A stretch of 64,000 nt of DNA from Pomphorhynchus laevis (lineage: Eukaryota; Acanthocephala; Palaeacanthocephala; Echinorhynchida; Pomphorhynchidae), in the NCBI GenBank assembly GCA_012934845.2, contig WNNJ02002553.1, positions 1 to 64,000 of the forward strand. Reading direction: 5' to 3'. The number at the start of each line of letters is the position of its first letter. Position 1 is the stretch's first letter. Below are positions 36,076 to 48,300 of this stretch, in pieces. The translations under genes and the position numbers were made by a program. The notes under the pieces are model-generated. The model saw nothing but the letters and a program-made list of their open reading frames with translations. It searched no databases and had not been told where the DNA came from.

Positions 36076-36893
36076 TTAGTCTTTCTTTACTAGATCCGGA
36101 ATAATGTTTGTGATTTTTACAGAAGCCATTATTGGCTTGAAAGCTAATGCTCCTATATGCGAAAAATTATCATTAAAGAATTTAGCATATGAAGTTGCTA
36201 GATCGTATGAGACAAAGGATATTCTGTAAGTGTTATTGATGATGCGAGTTGAGTTGATAATAACTCTTCCTGGGAATTGACATATCAATTTTCTTAAAAA
36301 TTCGTTGAAAAACATGCAGAAAGCCATTGAGAGGACATCCCCAGCTTTAGACTTGATCCCTCTAATTGAATGCAATTTGTATGTACTTTTCAGGAGGTCC
36401 AAGTCCTCATTCTCAAGATGAGGAGGGAAATTAGTAATCTTTAGGGTAGCCTGTATAGGCTTAAGCATTATCGTTACCAGATGGGATAAGTTCTTATCGA
36501 AGGATAATTTGTACGCTTCCATAAATGTTGGGGAAGCAAATGAGACTTTAAAAGAGTTTTCATAAATTTTGACAGTATTGAAAACAACTCTGCCTGAGTA
36601 GTGATTGACAAATTCACGCAGAAAAATACTAAACAATCTGTGCCTCTCGAGAGGCTTAGATGCAGTAATAAACACTAAGTTATTGAGTTTAGGTATTGGT
36701 GGAGTACCCCCGAGTCAGCTGCAGACAAAGACAAAATATTACTAACCTTGATATCGTTGTTAATCGTTGTAGAACAGGAATTCATACCTTTTTCGTCCAT
36801 TTCTGTGTCGATTTTCGTTGTGAATGTAGAATCCTTTGATGCTCCGCAAGCGTATACACTCGTACTCATTTTTTTGTAATAATAAACCTTCAA
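36076..36893 (-). pseudogene. LINE family 1 copy B, ORF1 with duplicated RRM-like domain
   Basis: Two frames. 36,893-36,675 is a 72-codon N-terminal, serine/threonine-rich stretch. 36,675-36,076 (199 codons) holds two similar units of about 75 residues. Unit 1 (residues ~20-92) has FLREFVNHYSGRVVFNTVKI and KPIQATLKITNFPPHLENED. Unit 2 (residues ~122-199) has FLRKLICQFPGRVIINSTRI and KPIMASVKITNIIPDLVKKD. The shared frame FLRxxxxxxxGRVxxNxxxI ... SHxxxxxxKPIxAxxKITNxxP shows an internal duplication. Copy A shows one unit only. Confidence 0.82.
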
Positions 36894-36960
36894 TGTTAAT
36901 AGTTCAATTTCAACTACTTAGTAATAAGAAAAAAGCCACATTTAACAACAATGTCGTAGC

Positions 36961-38110
36961 TGAAAATGCATAAAGCATGAAAGTTTGATGTCCACCGACA
37001 ATAAGCTGTGCACACTCAAATTATTTACTTAGTGAATTGATCGACAACAATGATGGACAATATTTCATCTACACAACGTCGATACATCTCGACTGATCCT
37101 GATCTAATCTTCGGGATCACTATGGACTTGGGAAGATCGTAATCCAATATATACACCGGTTGTCTTTTCAAACGATTAGATCTTCGCACTTCAGCAAGTT
37201 CATCTGTATGCATATCTACTGAGTTTTCCACCGACCCATCCTCACTATATTCTAACTCTGCTGCACACTCCATGTCAAAGGTAAGATCAACATCATCGGG
37301 GTCAAAAAAATAATCCTTTTACACTCTATGATCCTCTTTCACAGTATAATCGTCCTCTACTACCAATCCAGATTGATCATGCTTATCAAAAATGTTTCTT
37401 ACATCACCAGCATCCTCAGTTTCTCGACGAACTCAAGACAAGATTCGGAAAACACATCAGTTACGATTAATTTTGTCCATTGACTTGTACAGTGTGCGTT
37501 TACCGGTCTAAGCTATACATTTCCCCCAATTTTGTATTCAGATGTAACAATCTTTGAGTTTTATTTTTTATCACATATGTCTCCAACTTTTTCAAATTAC
37601 ATTTTTTGCTGAGGAAGAAGCTGTCGAGGATACTCTGCTCAAATGTTATCACAATGAAGCTTCCAAAACCGAACATTGACATGTTTCCGTAGTTCATTTA
37701 ATCGTTCTATGATTTCTCTCTATCACTTCATTTCACTTTGGACGATATGCTGATTTCACTTTGTACGTGATATCATCACGATTCTTCATTTACTGCACAT
37801 CGCTTTTATCTGATCAAATGTGGTAGAATTGTTCATCAAAAGTTCATTTAGTAATCCGTAAGTCAATATTACTTCGAGCGATTTTATACAGACTTCATTA
37901 GAACTGTCACATCGAAGCTCTCTCCATATTGTATAACGACTTAGCCCACTATTAATCACTCTTTAATACGATGTTTATTTATAGTGCGTAACATATATTG
38001 CCAGTCTCGTCTAAGGAAATGTAACTCCATATTCGGAAAGTTTCGTGAAAATGGGTCATTTGATTGAGACACTGCGAGTTTCTTCACTATCTTAAACACT
38101 TCATCACACT
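36961..38110 (-). mobile_element. Probable LTR-retrotransposon remnant, very decayed
   Basis: A minus-strand frame at 37,273-37,025 has an acidic stretch followed by VRRSNRLKRQPVYILDYDL, a pattern common at the C-terminal end of gypsy- or copia-type polyproteins. The rest of the region to 38,110 is broken. No LTRs, RT or integrase core is recognisable. The assignment is weak and a host origin cannot be excluded. Confidence 0.35.
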
Positions 38111-38119
38111 TAACTTCCG

Positions 38120-39620
38120 AACAACATTATGGCTAATTAAATAATTTTGATTTATCAATTTTATTAATTTATAACATATATATAACTATTTCAGAATATA
38201 AGATTAATTAATTTTTCTTACCCTTCGTTGGATTTTAATATAAAATAGGCATAGTTTTATTATCTGATTCAACCTTTATACCCTTTTATCCATTATAGAA
38301 CAATTACTTGTAATAATTGTTTTTAATTTTAAATCACTACGTTCATATTTTGTGTTTATATTTAAATCATTATAATTAACCTCTGTCATTAGTATATCAT
38401 AATAAAGCTTTTTGCATATGTAATTTTGGATTCCAATATAATATAGGTATAGTTTTATTATCTGATTCAACCTTTATACCCTTTTTATCCATTATAGAAC
38501 AGTAACTTGTAATTTTTTTGTGTTCTAAAAATTCTTTTGTAGAATTAATACTGAAATAGTGTTTTATACCAGAATTAATTTCGATTACCTTGCAATATTT
38601 TTAAAGTGTGCTTTCATTACTTTAAGTATTTTATTCATATAGACAGAAAGTGATTTTAATGTACATTTAAACGCACTACATATGAACCTAGGTTTTATTG
38701 GATTTTTATGTAATTTTGGATTCCAATATAATATAGGTATAGTTTTATTATCTGATTCAATTTTTATACCCTTTTTATCAATTATAGAACAGTGACTTGT
38801 AATAATTGTTTCTAAACTCAACTCACTACGTTCATATGTTTTGTTTATATTTAAATCATTATAATTAACTTTTTTCATCAGTATATCGTACTATAGCTTT
38901 TTGCATATGAAGACAAAGTTATTACTAGCTTTATCAATAGTTGTTATTATATAGTTATCCTTTAATTTAGTAAGTACTTTATACATATCTTTATTAATTA
39001 TATCTTTCCTTTCGTAATTGTTTGTTATTTTCATTTTATTTTTAATTTTATCAAATATATAATCTTTCCAAATTTTTATCTTAGATATATTCGAGCTTTC
39101 ACTATTAATCAGCTTACCAAAGTAATCATTTAAGTTATTATATAACAAACTGTAAATTTTATTTTTGTCGTTGTTGTTATTTAATCTATATTTATACCCT
39201 TTTGATAGCAGCTTTCTTAATTCACAATTTTCAATTAATTCTAGATTATGGGTACATATATGTTCATTTATTTTATCAAAACTAAGACTTTTACAATTGC
39301 ATTATGTTTCCATTATGTTTCTAATATTATCGTTACATATTGATTTTAATTCTTTATTATAATTACAAATTTTTCGTCCTAATTGTGGTAGGAGTTTATA
39401 CCTTATTTTAGGAATATATTTACTTGTATCTGATCCTGTTATTTCTATTAATTTTTACTTAATTCTGTATTATATCTTTTTTTTTATCAAAACTAAGACT
39501 TTTACAATTGCATTCTGTTTCCATTATGTTTCTAATATTATTGTTACATATTGATTTTAATTCTTTATTATAATTACAAATTTTCCATATTTTAATTTAT
39601 TGATTTTATTATTTTAATTT
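38120..39620 (-). mobile_element. Penelope-like element, N-terminal half, with internal repeats
   Basis: On the minus strand, 39,148-38,891 reads YIITTIDKASNNFVFICKKL and 38,878-38,585 reads NKTIPILYWNPKLHKNPIKP followed by RFICSAFKCTLKSLSVYMNK. These are the RT fingers blocks of the same Penelope-like family as 55,472-56,170. The block around PILYWNP is reiterated near 38,230, 38,425 and 38,705. The AT-rich 5' part (39,290-39,590) carries a second direct repeat that also appears near 41,850. No palm or catalytic block is present in this fragment. Confidence 0.8.
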
Positions 39621-39710
39621 GAAAAATTATATTAAAAAGATATGATAAAATAAATAAATTGTAAAATATAATAAATTATATTTATATAATTACATAATTA
39701 TTATAATTAT

Positions 39711-41363
39711 ATACTTCCTTCAACTTTGCAATAAGACGTTTCATTCTTGGATAGTATCCAAGTTAGCAATCTACATTTATTCAAATAAATTAATAATTTT
39801 AAATATTTAAATTTTTATTTTAATATAAATTATCTATAATATATAATATCGAGACTGGTATAACACTTTAATAGTTACGATTTTTTGAATATTAAAATAT
39901 AAATACTTTGAATCCAAATAACCAATATGAAGTTGGTTTGTAAAACTTGTATTATAATCTGAAAATTGATCTTTGATAATACAAAAGTCGAAAAGAAAAA
40001 TTGTTAAAAATGTGTTTAATCTAATATAACTATTAGAAATAATAATCAAAAATTCCTTATTTTAAGATGTATTTTAAACAATTAAAGCAAAAGTGAAATA
40101 ATCTTTAAATAGTAACAAGTAGATGTCATAACATAATACACAACAATGTTAAACAGAAGTCTCTCTGAGTAATAATATTAATATTATATTAATTTTAATA
40201 TTAATATGTTTATGAAATTATTAAAAGTAATAATGCTATATATTATATAGCAGTAAAGTGAGTAAGAACATTTTGCATACTTCATTCCACTTTGCAATAA
40301 GACGTTTCAATCTTGGTATCCAAGTTATCAATCTACAATTAAGTATTAGCTTAAGCAATCTACAATTAAGTGTTAGCAATCTACAATTAAGTGATATTTT
40401 AAACAATAGTGACTGTCGTAATTTATAAACTACATACACTAATTACAATTACCAAGACGTCGATCGGCATTCATCTATCTTAATAGTTCACAAACAAGTT
40501 CACAAATACTTCACAAACAAGAAACAGTCAAGACAGTCAAATTCGCCGCAGCAAATCTACAATCTACCGGCGGCTCTCTCACGCTTGCCGACTCTACGAC
40601 GTTTAGCAATTACAAATTTACTTACAATGTTACCAAACACAATGGCTGACGATGGGCAAGATCAAAATAATATTATCAGAGGTAAGCGGCCCTGTTGCAT
40701 CTGCCAGTGGGACATCGCCTTGACAACTAATGGATGCTGCCGCTTTCATAAGTTCAGATGTTCAAGGTGTGCAGGTTCAGGCGAGGGATTCGGCTGTTTC
40801 GACCATGCGTCCAAGGTCCAACCAAATAAAGCCACGACAGAAGTCATAACTCCAATATTAGCAATTCCAAAGCTCGAGTTGACGCTTCGAACCGTCTATC
40901 ATGTCTTCAATCATGTTGGCGCAGAGAATCAACAACAGTCATACGCATTCCGTACAAAGCACGTGTTCTAGCAGCCGCCTATGTCTGTCACAATATCAAA
41001 CATGCACTGCAAATCGGAGATGTCAGTTCATGGATAAAGTTGCTTCTCTTCGCAAAATCATGCTTCAGTGGCCCAATGCCCACAACATGCAAAGGTCGAT
41101 ATAAGCTCGAGAAGCACATTTGCGAATCAATAAGAGCCTACTCGACAACCACCTTAACAGATGTGCTATCCATGATACAAACGCCACACAAATATGCAAA
41201 ACGTCAACTAAACGGCAATTCAGAAATTGCTTGTATCAACCTGACCAAGCATGGGAATTACGGTAAAGCACTCCAGCGTTTGGTTTCATGAGGAATAGTC
41301 AGCCCATATTCACAAGCACGGACAGCACTGCAAATACTACATCCCCTGACGTACAGCATCTGG
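39711..41363. repeat. 1.65-kb direct repeat, left copy
   Basis: Matches 43,508-45,161 with an offset of about 3,797 and very few differences. It contains the A+T-rich 5' leader and first ORF of an RT plus nuclease element. A third, partial copy of the leader lies at 41,432-41,827. The left copy stops at a foldback (41,340-41,378), while the right copy continues into RT. Confidence 0.93.
40585..41290 (+). pseudogene. First ORF of RT plus nuclease element, truncated copy
   Basis: Same reading as 44,382-45,089: CCRFHKFRCSRCAGSGEGFG, then a frame change near 40,870 where one base is missing relative to the other copy. It resumes with WIKLLLFAKSCFSG in the frame ending at 41,290 (NYGKALQRLVS). 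The RT part is absent: the copy ends at 41,363. Confidence 0.85.
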
Positions 41364-41378
41364 TGTACGTCATGGGAT
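41340..41378. repeat. Foldback (15 of 16 bp) at a truncation point
   Basis: CATCCCCTGACGTACA pairs with TGTACGTCATGGGATG around GCATCTGG, with one mismatch. A second small palindrome, GATGTAC/GTACATC, follows directly (41,376-41,396). The element sequence that continues at 45,161 in the other copy is lost here. Confidence 0.88.
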
Positions 41379-41431
41379 GTACACCTGACGTACATCAGAT
41401 TACGTCATCTATTAAAATAAATTTTTTTTTA

Positions 41432-41827
41432 ATATTAATTATCTATAATATATAATATCGATACTGGTATAACACTTAAATATTTACAATTTTTTGAATA
41501 TTAAAATATAAATATTTTGAATCCAAATACCCAAGATGAAGTTGGCTTGAAAAACTTGTATTATAATCTGAAAATTGATCTTTGATTTTACAAAAGTCGA
41601 AAAGAAAAATTGTTAAAAATGTGTTTAATATAATATAACTATTAGAAATAATAATCAAAAATTCCTTATTTTAAGATGTATTTTAAACAATTAAAGCAAA
41701 AGTGAAATAATCTTTAAATAGTAACAAGTAGATGTCATAATATAATAAACAACAATGTTAAACAGAAGTCTCTCTGAGTAATAATATTAATATTATATTA
41801 ATTTTAATATTAATATTTTATTAATAT
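41432..41827 (+). repeat. Third partial copy of the element leader
   Basis: Matches 39,826-40,210 and 43,618-44,005, including CTATAATATATAATATCGA. It has no ORF behind it, and passes into A+T-rich sequence that resembles the Penelope-like 5' part at 39,500. Confidence 0.85.
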
Positions 41828-42248
41828 TAAAATTAAAACTTTTGCAATCGCATTCTGTTTCCATTATATTTCTAATATTATCGTTGCATATTGATTTCAA
41901 TGTTTTATTATAATTTCAAATTTTCCATATTTTAATTTATTGATTTTATTAGTATTTTATTAAGTTTTAATTTGAAATATTATATTTAAAAGATATGATA
42001 AAATAAATAAATTTTATTATAAATTGTTTTATATTTACATGGAATTTACAGAACTAATATTTTGCTGTTTCATAAATAATTGTATTCAAATATTTTTTCA
42101 GTGTTTTTCTTATAAGAGTGATTTTAAATATTTTGATTTTATTTCTAGATGGATAAAATTTCGTTCTTATGTAGTTTTAAAATATTTCTCACTAATACCG
42201 TATGTTAACGATTTATATGAAAACTATTTTGGTTTTATTTGTCGACAG

Positions 42249-42347
42249 AAAATCGTAATTTTCGGCAAACATCAACAGATGGATATTTATCGAATGATAT
42301 CCATCGACAGAAAGGCACTTAATAAATTTAGCGTACTCGAAGAACTG
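42249..42347 (+). CDS. FIG4: FIG4 exon A (first recognised)
   Basis: Reads KIVIFGKHQQMDIYRMISID and then RKALNKFSVLEEL, matching the first strands of the SAC domain (human order: YFLVGSNN ... KYRVLKIDR). A possible acceptor GTCGACAG precedes it. The same frame is open back to 42,024 (LYENYFGFICRQ just before), so the exon may begin earlier. Donor GTATTA at 42,348. Confidence 0.75.
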
Positions 42348-45300
42348 GTATTAAATTGTTTATTGATAATCGTTCATTTTGATTTCAATAAGGTTGATTT
42401 AACCGAGGAAGATTACAAAGCCCGTATAGATCAACTGTTTGTTTTTTCTCAAACCCAAAGTAAGAGTGGCTACATTCGAACTGTTGAAGCGTTCGCCATA
42501 CTGGGTACATTTCATTTAATCTCGTATTTTAAAGTATTTTGAACAGTAAGATAATCATTGATGTAACAGTATGGCATGGATCATTTATTTATAATTTATT
42601 TATCATTTGTTTATAATCATTTAACAACTGATTATATTTATAACATAATGCGCTTTGTGCATAATCTATTGCTTTTTTATGAACACATTTTAACTTTATA
42701 TTAATGCCTTACATTTTTACAGATTATTTAATTACTGTGCTGACATACCATTATACATTTTTATAGATTTCAATTATTTATTATTGAAACAAAATACGAA
42801 AACTGAAATAAATCATATGTAAATTAAGTTTTTATCTTCCGAATCATTTACTCAAACAAATATCTCAAAACATACATCAAAAATCATTTTAGCGTTCATA
42901 CTTTTAAGGTAAAATAGTTTAACGTACATTTCACCCTGTGCCGATAACTACATTTAAAATAAAATGGATTTATATAAGAAAGAGATTGAAGTGCATATAA
43001 TACTAATATATTTAATAATTTTTTAATTTGTTATAACACTGTGCACCTTGAACATCAAGTTTGAATATTGACAAATGGCATGAAAAATTATATTCAAGTC
43101 GAATGTAACTTGTTTTAACCCAACCCGAATGATCTTTATTAGATATTTTGGCTGAGCGTGCAGTTCTTTTCAATTAGTCTAAAAGATAAAATTAAAATAC
43201 TTATATAGAAACATATCACAAGTTTTCAAACTTTAGTAAAAGGACCTATCTTTCCCAACTACACTGGGTCGTTAGCTCCTGGGTTGATTTTTCAGATCTA
43301 TTGTAAAGGGCTGTAAGTTTATCCGAAATATCCAACAAAGATGATTTTATGTCTTTCACCGTCGATGGTTTGCCATAAACAAACTGAAAATTTTCGGATA
43401 ACGGGATTTGACGTGTTTAAACATTACATCACTTTGTTGTAAAAGTATATATTTCTTAATATATTCACGAAGTAGTGAACGATACAAAGTGAGTAAGAAC
43501 ATGTTGCATACTTCCTTCAACTTTGCAATAAGACGTTTCATTCTTGGATAGTATCCAAGTTAGCAATCTACATTTATTCAAATAAATTTATAATTTTAAA
43601 TATTTAAATTTTTATTTTAATATTAATTATCTATAATATATAATATCGAGACTGGTATAACACTTTAATAGTTACGATTTTTTGAATATTAAAATATAAA
43701 TACTTTGAATCCAAATAACCAAGATGAAGTTGGTTTGTAAAACTTGTATTATAATCTGAAAATTGATCTTTGATTATACAAAAGTCGAAAAGAAAAATTG
43801 TTAAAAATGTGTTTAATATAATATAACTATTAGAAATAATAATCAAAAATTCCTTATTTTAAGATGTATTTTAAACAATTAAAGCAAAAGTGAAATAATC
43901 TTTAAATAGTAACAAGTAGATGTCATAACATAATACACAACAATGTTAAACAGAAGTCTCTCTGAGTAATAATATTAATATTATATTAATTTTAATATTA
44001 ATATGTTTATGAAATTATTAAAAGTAATAATGCTATATATTATATAGCAGTAAAGTGAGTAAGAACATTTTGCATACTTCATTCCACTTTGCAATAAGAC
44101 GTTTCAATCTTGGTATCCAAGTTATCAATCTACAATTAAGTATTAGCTTAAGCAATCTACAATTAAGTGTTAGCAATCTACAATTAAGTGATATTTTAAA
44201 CAATAGTGACTGTCGTAATTTATAAACTACATACACTAATTACAATTACCAAGACGTCGATCGGCATTCATCTATCTTAATAGTTCACAAACAAGTTCAC
44301 AAATACTTCACAAACAAGAAACAGTCAAGACAGTCAAATTCGCCGCAGCAAATCTACAATCTACCGGCGGCTCTCTCACGCTTGCCGACTCTACGACGTT
44401 TGGCAATTACAAATTTACTTATAATGTTACCAAACACAATGGCTGACGATGGGCAAGATCAAAATAATATTATCAGAGGTAAGCGGCCCTGTCGCATCTG
44501 CCAGTGGGACATCGCCTTGACAATTAATGGATGCTGCCGCTTTCATAAGTTCAGATGTTCAAGGTGTGCAGGTTCAGGCGAGGGATTCGGCTGTTTCGAC
44601 CATGCGTCCAAGGTCCAACCAAATAAAGCCACGACAGAAGTCATAACTCCAATATTAGCAATTCCAAGCGCTCGAGTTGACGCTTCGAACCGTCTATCAT
44701 GTCTTCAATCATGTTGGCGCAGAGAATCAACAACAGTCATACGCATTCCGTACAAAGCACGTGTTCTAGCAGCCGCCTATGTCTGTCACAATATCAAACA
44801 TGCACTGCAAATCGGAGATGTCAGTTCATGGATAAAGTTGCTTCTCTTCGCAAAATCATGCTTCAGTGGCCCAATGCCCACAACATGCAAAGGTCGATAT
44901 AAGCTCGAGAAGCACATTTGCGAATCAATAAGAGCCTACTCGACAACCACCTTAACAGATGTGCTATCCATGATACAAACGCCACACAAATATGCAAAAC
45001 GTCAACTAAACGGCAATTCAGAAATTGCTTGTATCAACCTGACCAAGCATGGGAATTACGGTAAAGCACTCCAGCGTTTGGTTTCATGAGGAATAGGCAG
45101 CTCATCTACACAAGCACGGACAGCACTGTAAATACTACATCCCCTGACGTACAGCATCTGGCGTGATCAGCCACTATCCTCACCTAATCTTATAGAACGA
45201 CTTTTAAACAATCCGATTTCGTCTTTATTTGTAGGCCAAGAGACCGTCATTGCCGCGGTCAACTCTTTTCCTTCAGCGTCGGGACCAGTTTACCTGGGAC

Positions 45301-48300
45301 TAAGTCCGGAGCATCTCAGGACATGTTACGAGCAAATAGCGGTGGTTCGCTAGCAGAGAACCTGACGCACCTTGTCAACCACCTTCTGGCAGGACTAGCA
45401 CCCTCTGAAGTGGCGTTTTACATTGCCGGCACGAACTTGATCGCACTTCCCAAAAAGGATGGGGTTATAAGACCAATTGCCGTTAGCGAAACTCTACGCC
45501 GTCTCTGCTCGAAATGCATATGTCTCCAACTCCGCAAACTTTTCGATGGTCTCCTGCAACCAACACAACTAGGGGTAGCAACCCCAAACGCAGAGGAAAG
45601 GATCGTTCACAACGTCGACGAATCCACGAACTTCACGCCAACGACAACAGCAAAGATCGATCTTTCAAACGCCTTCAACTCATTGTCCAGAGCGCACTTA
45701 CGAGCGGCGGTCCGAGAGAACGTCCCGGAGCTCTTGCCATGGTTTGACTTTTCATACAAGTGCAAGGCACCCCTTCGTTTCGGCCCGCAGGACCCTCTCA
45801 ATTCATGTGAAGGAGTCCAGCGGGGTGACCCATTCCTCTTCGCGTTGGCCATTAAGAAAACGATTGAACAGGTTTATCATATCCCTGGAATAAACCTCAA
45901 CATGTGGTACATGGACGATGACATAGTCGGCGGGACGCCATCGGCAATCGCATCCGCACTCGGCTGGCTAGACACGAGTTTCAAGGCGATTGAATTGCAG
46001 CTAAACTGGCGAAAGACAGAGGTCATCGGCACGCCTGAAGCCATAAGCTCTTGCTTGGCCCTACTATCCGAGGTAGTTTCGGAGAACACTTCTAGAAACA
46101 TGCACTTGTTAGGCATACCCATCGGTGACGAGTCCTTCATAGCAACCCACCTGACAAACGAAATTCTGCCACCGCTAATCCAGACAATCGATGCAGTGGC
46201 CAAGCTGCCAGACCCTCAAGTCGGATACCTCCTACTCAAACACTGCGCTTCCTCGTCCAGGATAAACCACCTTCTCCGTTCAGTTGATCCAAGGATTACG
46301 AAAACGTTTTGTTAGTCATTCGACAGACATATCGCCAGCGCCTTTTAGAAAATATGCGCGTGTCAACTACACGAAGCAGCGAAATCACAGATGACACCCA
46401 ATTCGTCTGGGTGGATTTGGCCCAAGATGCAATGCGGCGCATGTTCAGAGCGCATTTATACATAACGTGATGCAGGTCGGAGAAGAATACAGTCTGGATC
46501 CTACACTTTTTCCTGGCTATTCAGAGGCATTAGCCACCCTTAGAACCACAGTGGGATCTCACTTCATACCGTCTACGGAGGGCGGTCAATCATCAACCTC
46601 ACGCCTGATTGAAAATCTCGCCTCGACACAGCTGATACAATCATCTAGCGAAATGGATCGTGCCCGACTACATGCAGTGTCGTGTCCAAAAGCTGGGGCT
46701 TGGCTTAATGTTGTACCAAATGCGGCATCTGGAACGGAATTAACACCCCATAGTTCTGTATTCTAGTCTGCATGCGGCTTGGTATTTCTTTACACGAAAA
46801 AAATATATATAGATGCGGCCGCTGCATGCGCATAGCTGATTAGGAAGGCATACACTCGCTAACATGCCAATATGGGGGATACCTAGAACTGCGGCATAAT
46901 GCTATTCGTGACGTGGTATTCGCAGCCGCACAATCAGTCCGGATGGATGTAGCTCTGGAAGTGCGAGGTATTATCCCGGACCTACGTGAAAGGCCGGCAG
47001 ACATCCTATTTTATGGGTACCCTCCACATGCAATCGACTTTGCAGTCAGTCACTCCCAACAGACGGCATACCGTCGCTCAGCTGCTAACGCACAGCTCGC
47101 CGCCGCTACATCGTACGCGGCTAATGTTAAAGACCGAAAGTACAAGAGCAGGGTCGAAGCAGCGGGGTATATATTCTCAGCCGCTGTAGTGGAGTCGTTT
47201 GGGGGATGGAATGAAGAGGGAAACAGGGTCATCAAACGGGTTGCAAATAACATGAGCCGGACAAGCGGAGTCAGATACGTCGTGACGATCACGCATTTAT
47301 ACCAGCGCATCTCTATTGCAATAATAAGAGGCAACGCCAAAGCAATGCTAGCGTCACTTTACCATATCCCAATATTAACATTTGATGGTGGACACCAGGA
47401 AACATGTGAACCCGGGAAACGCCTCTTCGAGCCAGACTCTTGTGCTTCGAACCGAACTCTTGATGTGATTGGACTACCGGTTTGCAAAGACAACAACAAG
47501 AACCATGCCACAATGAATGAGTCCGACGAAATAATCCCCGTGTCATGCAGGACCGAGATATTGCATCAAATTCCCGATACACTGCCAATGATCCAGGCCA
47601 GCCCGATTCTTAACATACAAATAATGCTCCAGCAACCTATCCAAACGATCATGACCATTGAACAGCCGCGTACGACAGCTGCGAAGATCGATATCGACAA
47701 TGTTAAGTCTTTTTCTGAGCATGAACGAGAAACAATGGGACCGAAATTTGGTGGAGCAATTGAAAAGTGCTCACGATGTGGAACCACAGTGTATACTGCG
47801 AAAAGAATTGGTGCGTGTAGTTCGCAATGGCACGAAAAGTGCTTCAGATGTAAAACTTGCAATACATCGTTGACTTTGGGTACATAAAAAGATCAGGATG
47901 GAGAAATATACTGCAAAGGTTGCTTCGCCGATAAACTTCTCCCACACGACAGAAACCGCAAACAGGCCTAGGAGGAAATGAAGGCCAGCAAGCAGCTGTA
48001 ATTCAGTAGTTTTTGTATTTGATTTTTTTCTGATGTAATAAATAATTGTTATATAACATTTTATCTATATATTATTGATATAATAATAGTTTTTTAATAT
48101 TATTAAATTTTTGACAACAAACAAAGAATTGGTTACCCTCAAATAGGCCCTTACCTTGTTAATGATATTTAAAATGTAAACAAGGTTACCCTCGAATGGG
48201 TCCTTAAAAAACAATGTTCGCTAAGAAAGAGCAGTCAAATTCAGCGAGATGTTAAACCTCGTAAACATAAGGAGTTAGCTTTTAGCAAAGCTACTGCAAT

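Larger units (their letters stand above)
32880..36960 (-). mobile_element. LINE family 1, copy B (ORF1, endonuclease, RT)
   Basis: Better preserved relative of 4,996-8,677 in the same orientation. The order on the minus strand is ORF1 (36,893-35,675), endonuclease (about 35,210-34,650), RT (34,100-33,350) and C-terminal part (33,264-32,917). Each part stays open over 60-200 codons, but the element as a whole is interrupted. The end near 32,880 abuts decayed LINE family 2; the start near 36,960 abuts an LTR-type remnant. Confidence 0.87.
43508..47400 (+). mobile_element. RT plus nuclease element, best preserved copy, inside FIG4 intron 2
   Basis: Plus-strand order: A+T-rich leader (43,508-44,381), first ORF (44,382-45,089), RT (45,323-46,315), linker (46,467-46,766), nuclease (46,913-47,390). 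The leader and first ORF are repeated at 39,711-41,363. RT with a C-terminal RHNAIRD block and an RPADILF...DFAVS nuclease signature suggests a restriction-like (PD-(D/E)XK) endonuclease in place of an APE domain. Frame shifts near 45,320 and stops near 46,315 and 46,766 break it. It has the same transcriptional sense as FIG4. Confidence 0.85.

Noticed and set aside
42024-42542. Nuclear receptor ligand-binding domain in the 172-codon frame
   Set aside because: It looked similar at first, but the SIDRK and KSGYIRTVEAFAILG blocks match FIG4 better. The remaining FIG4 exons follow in phase.
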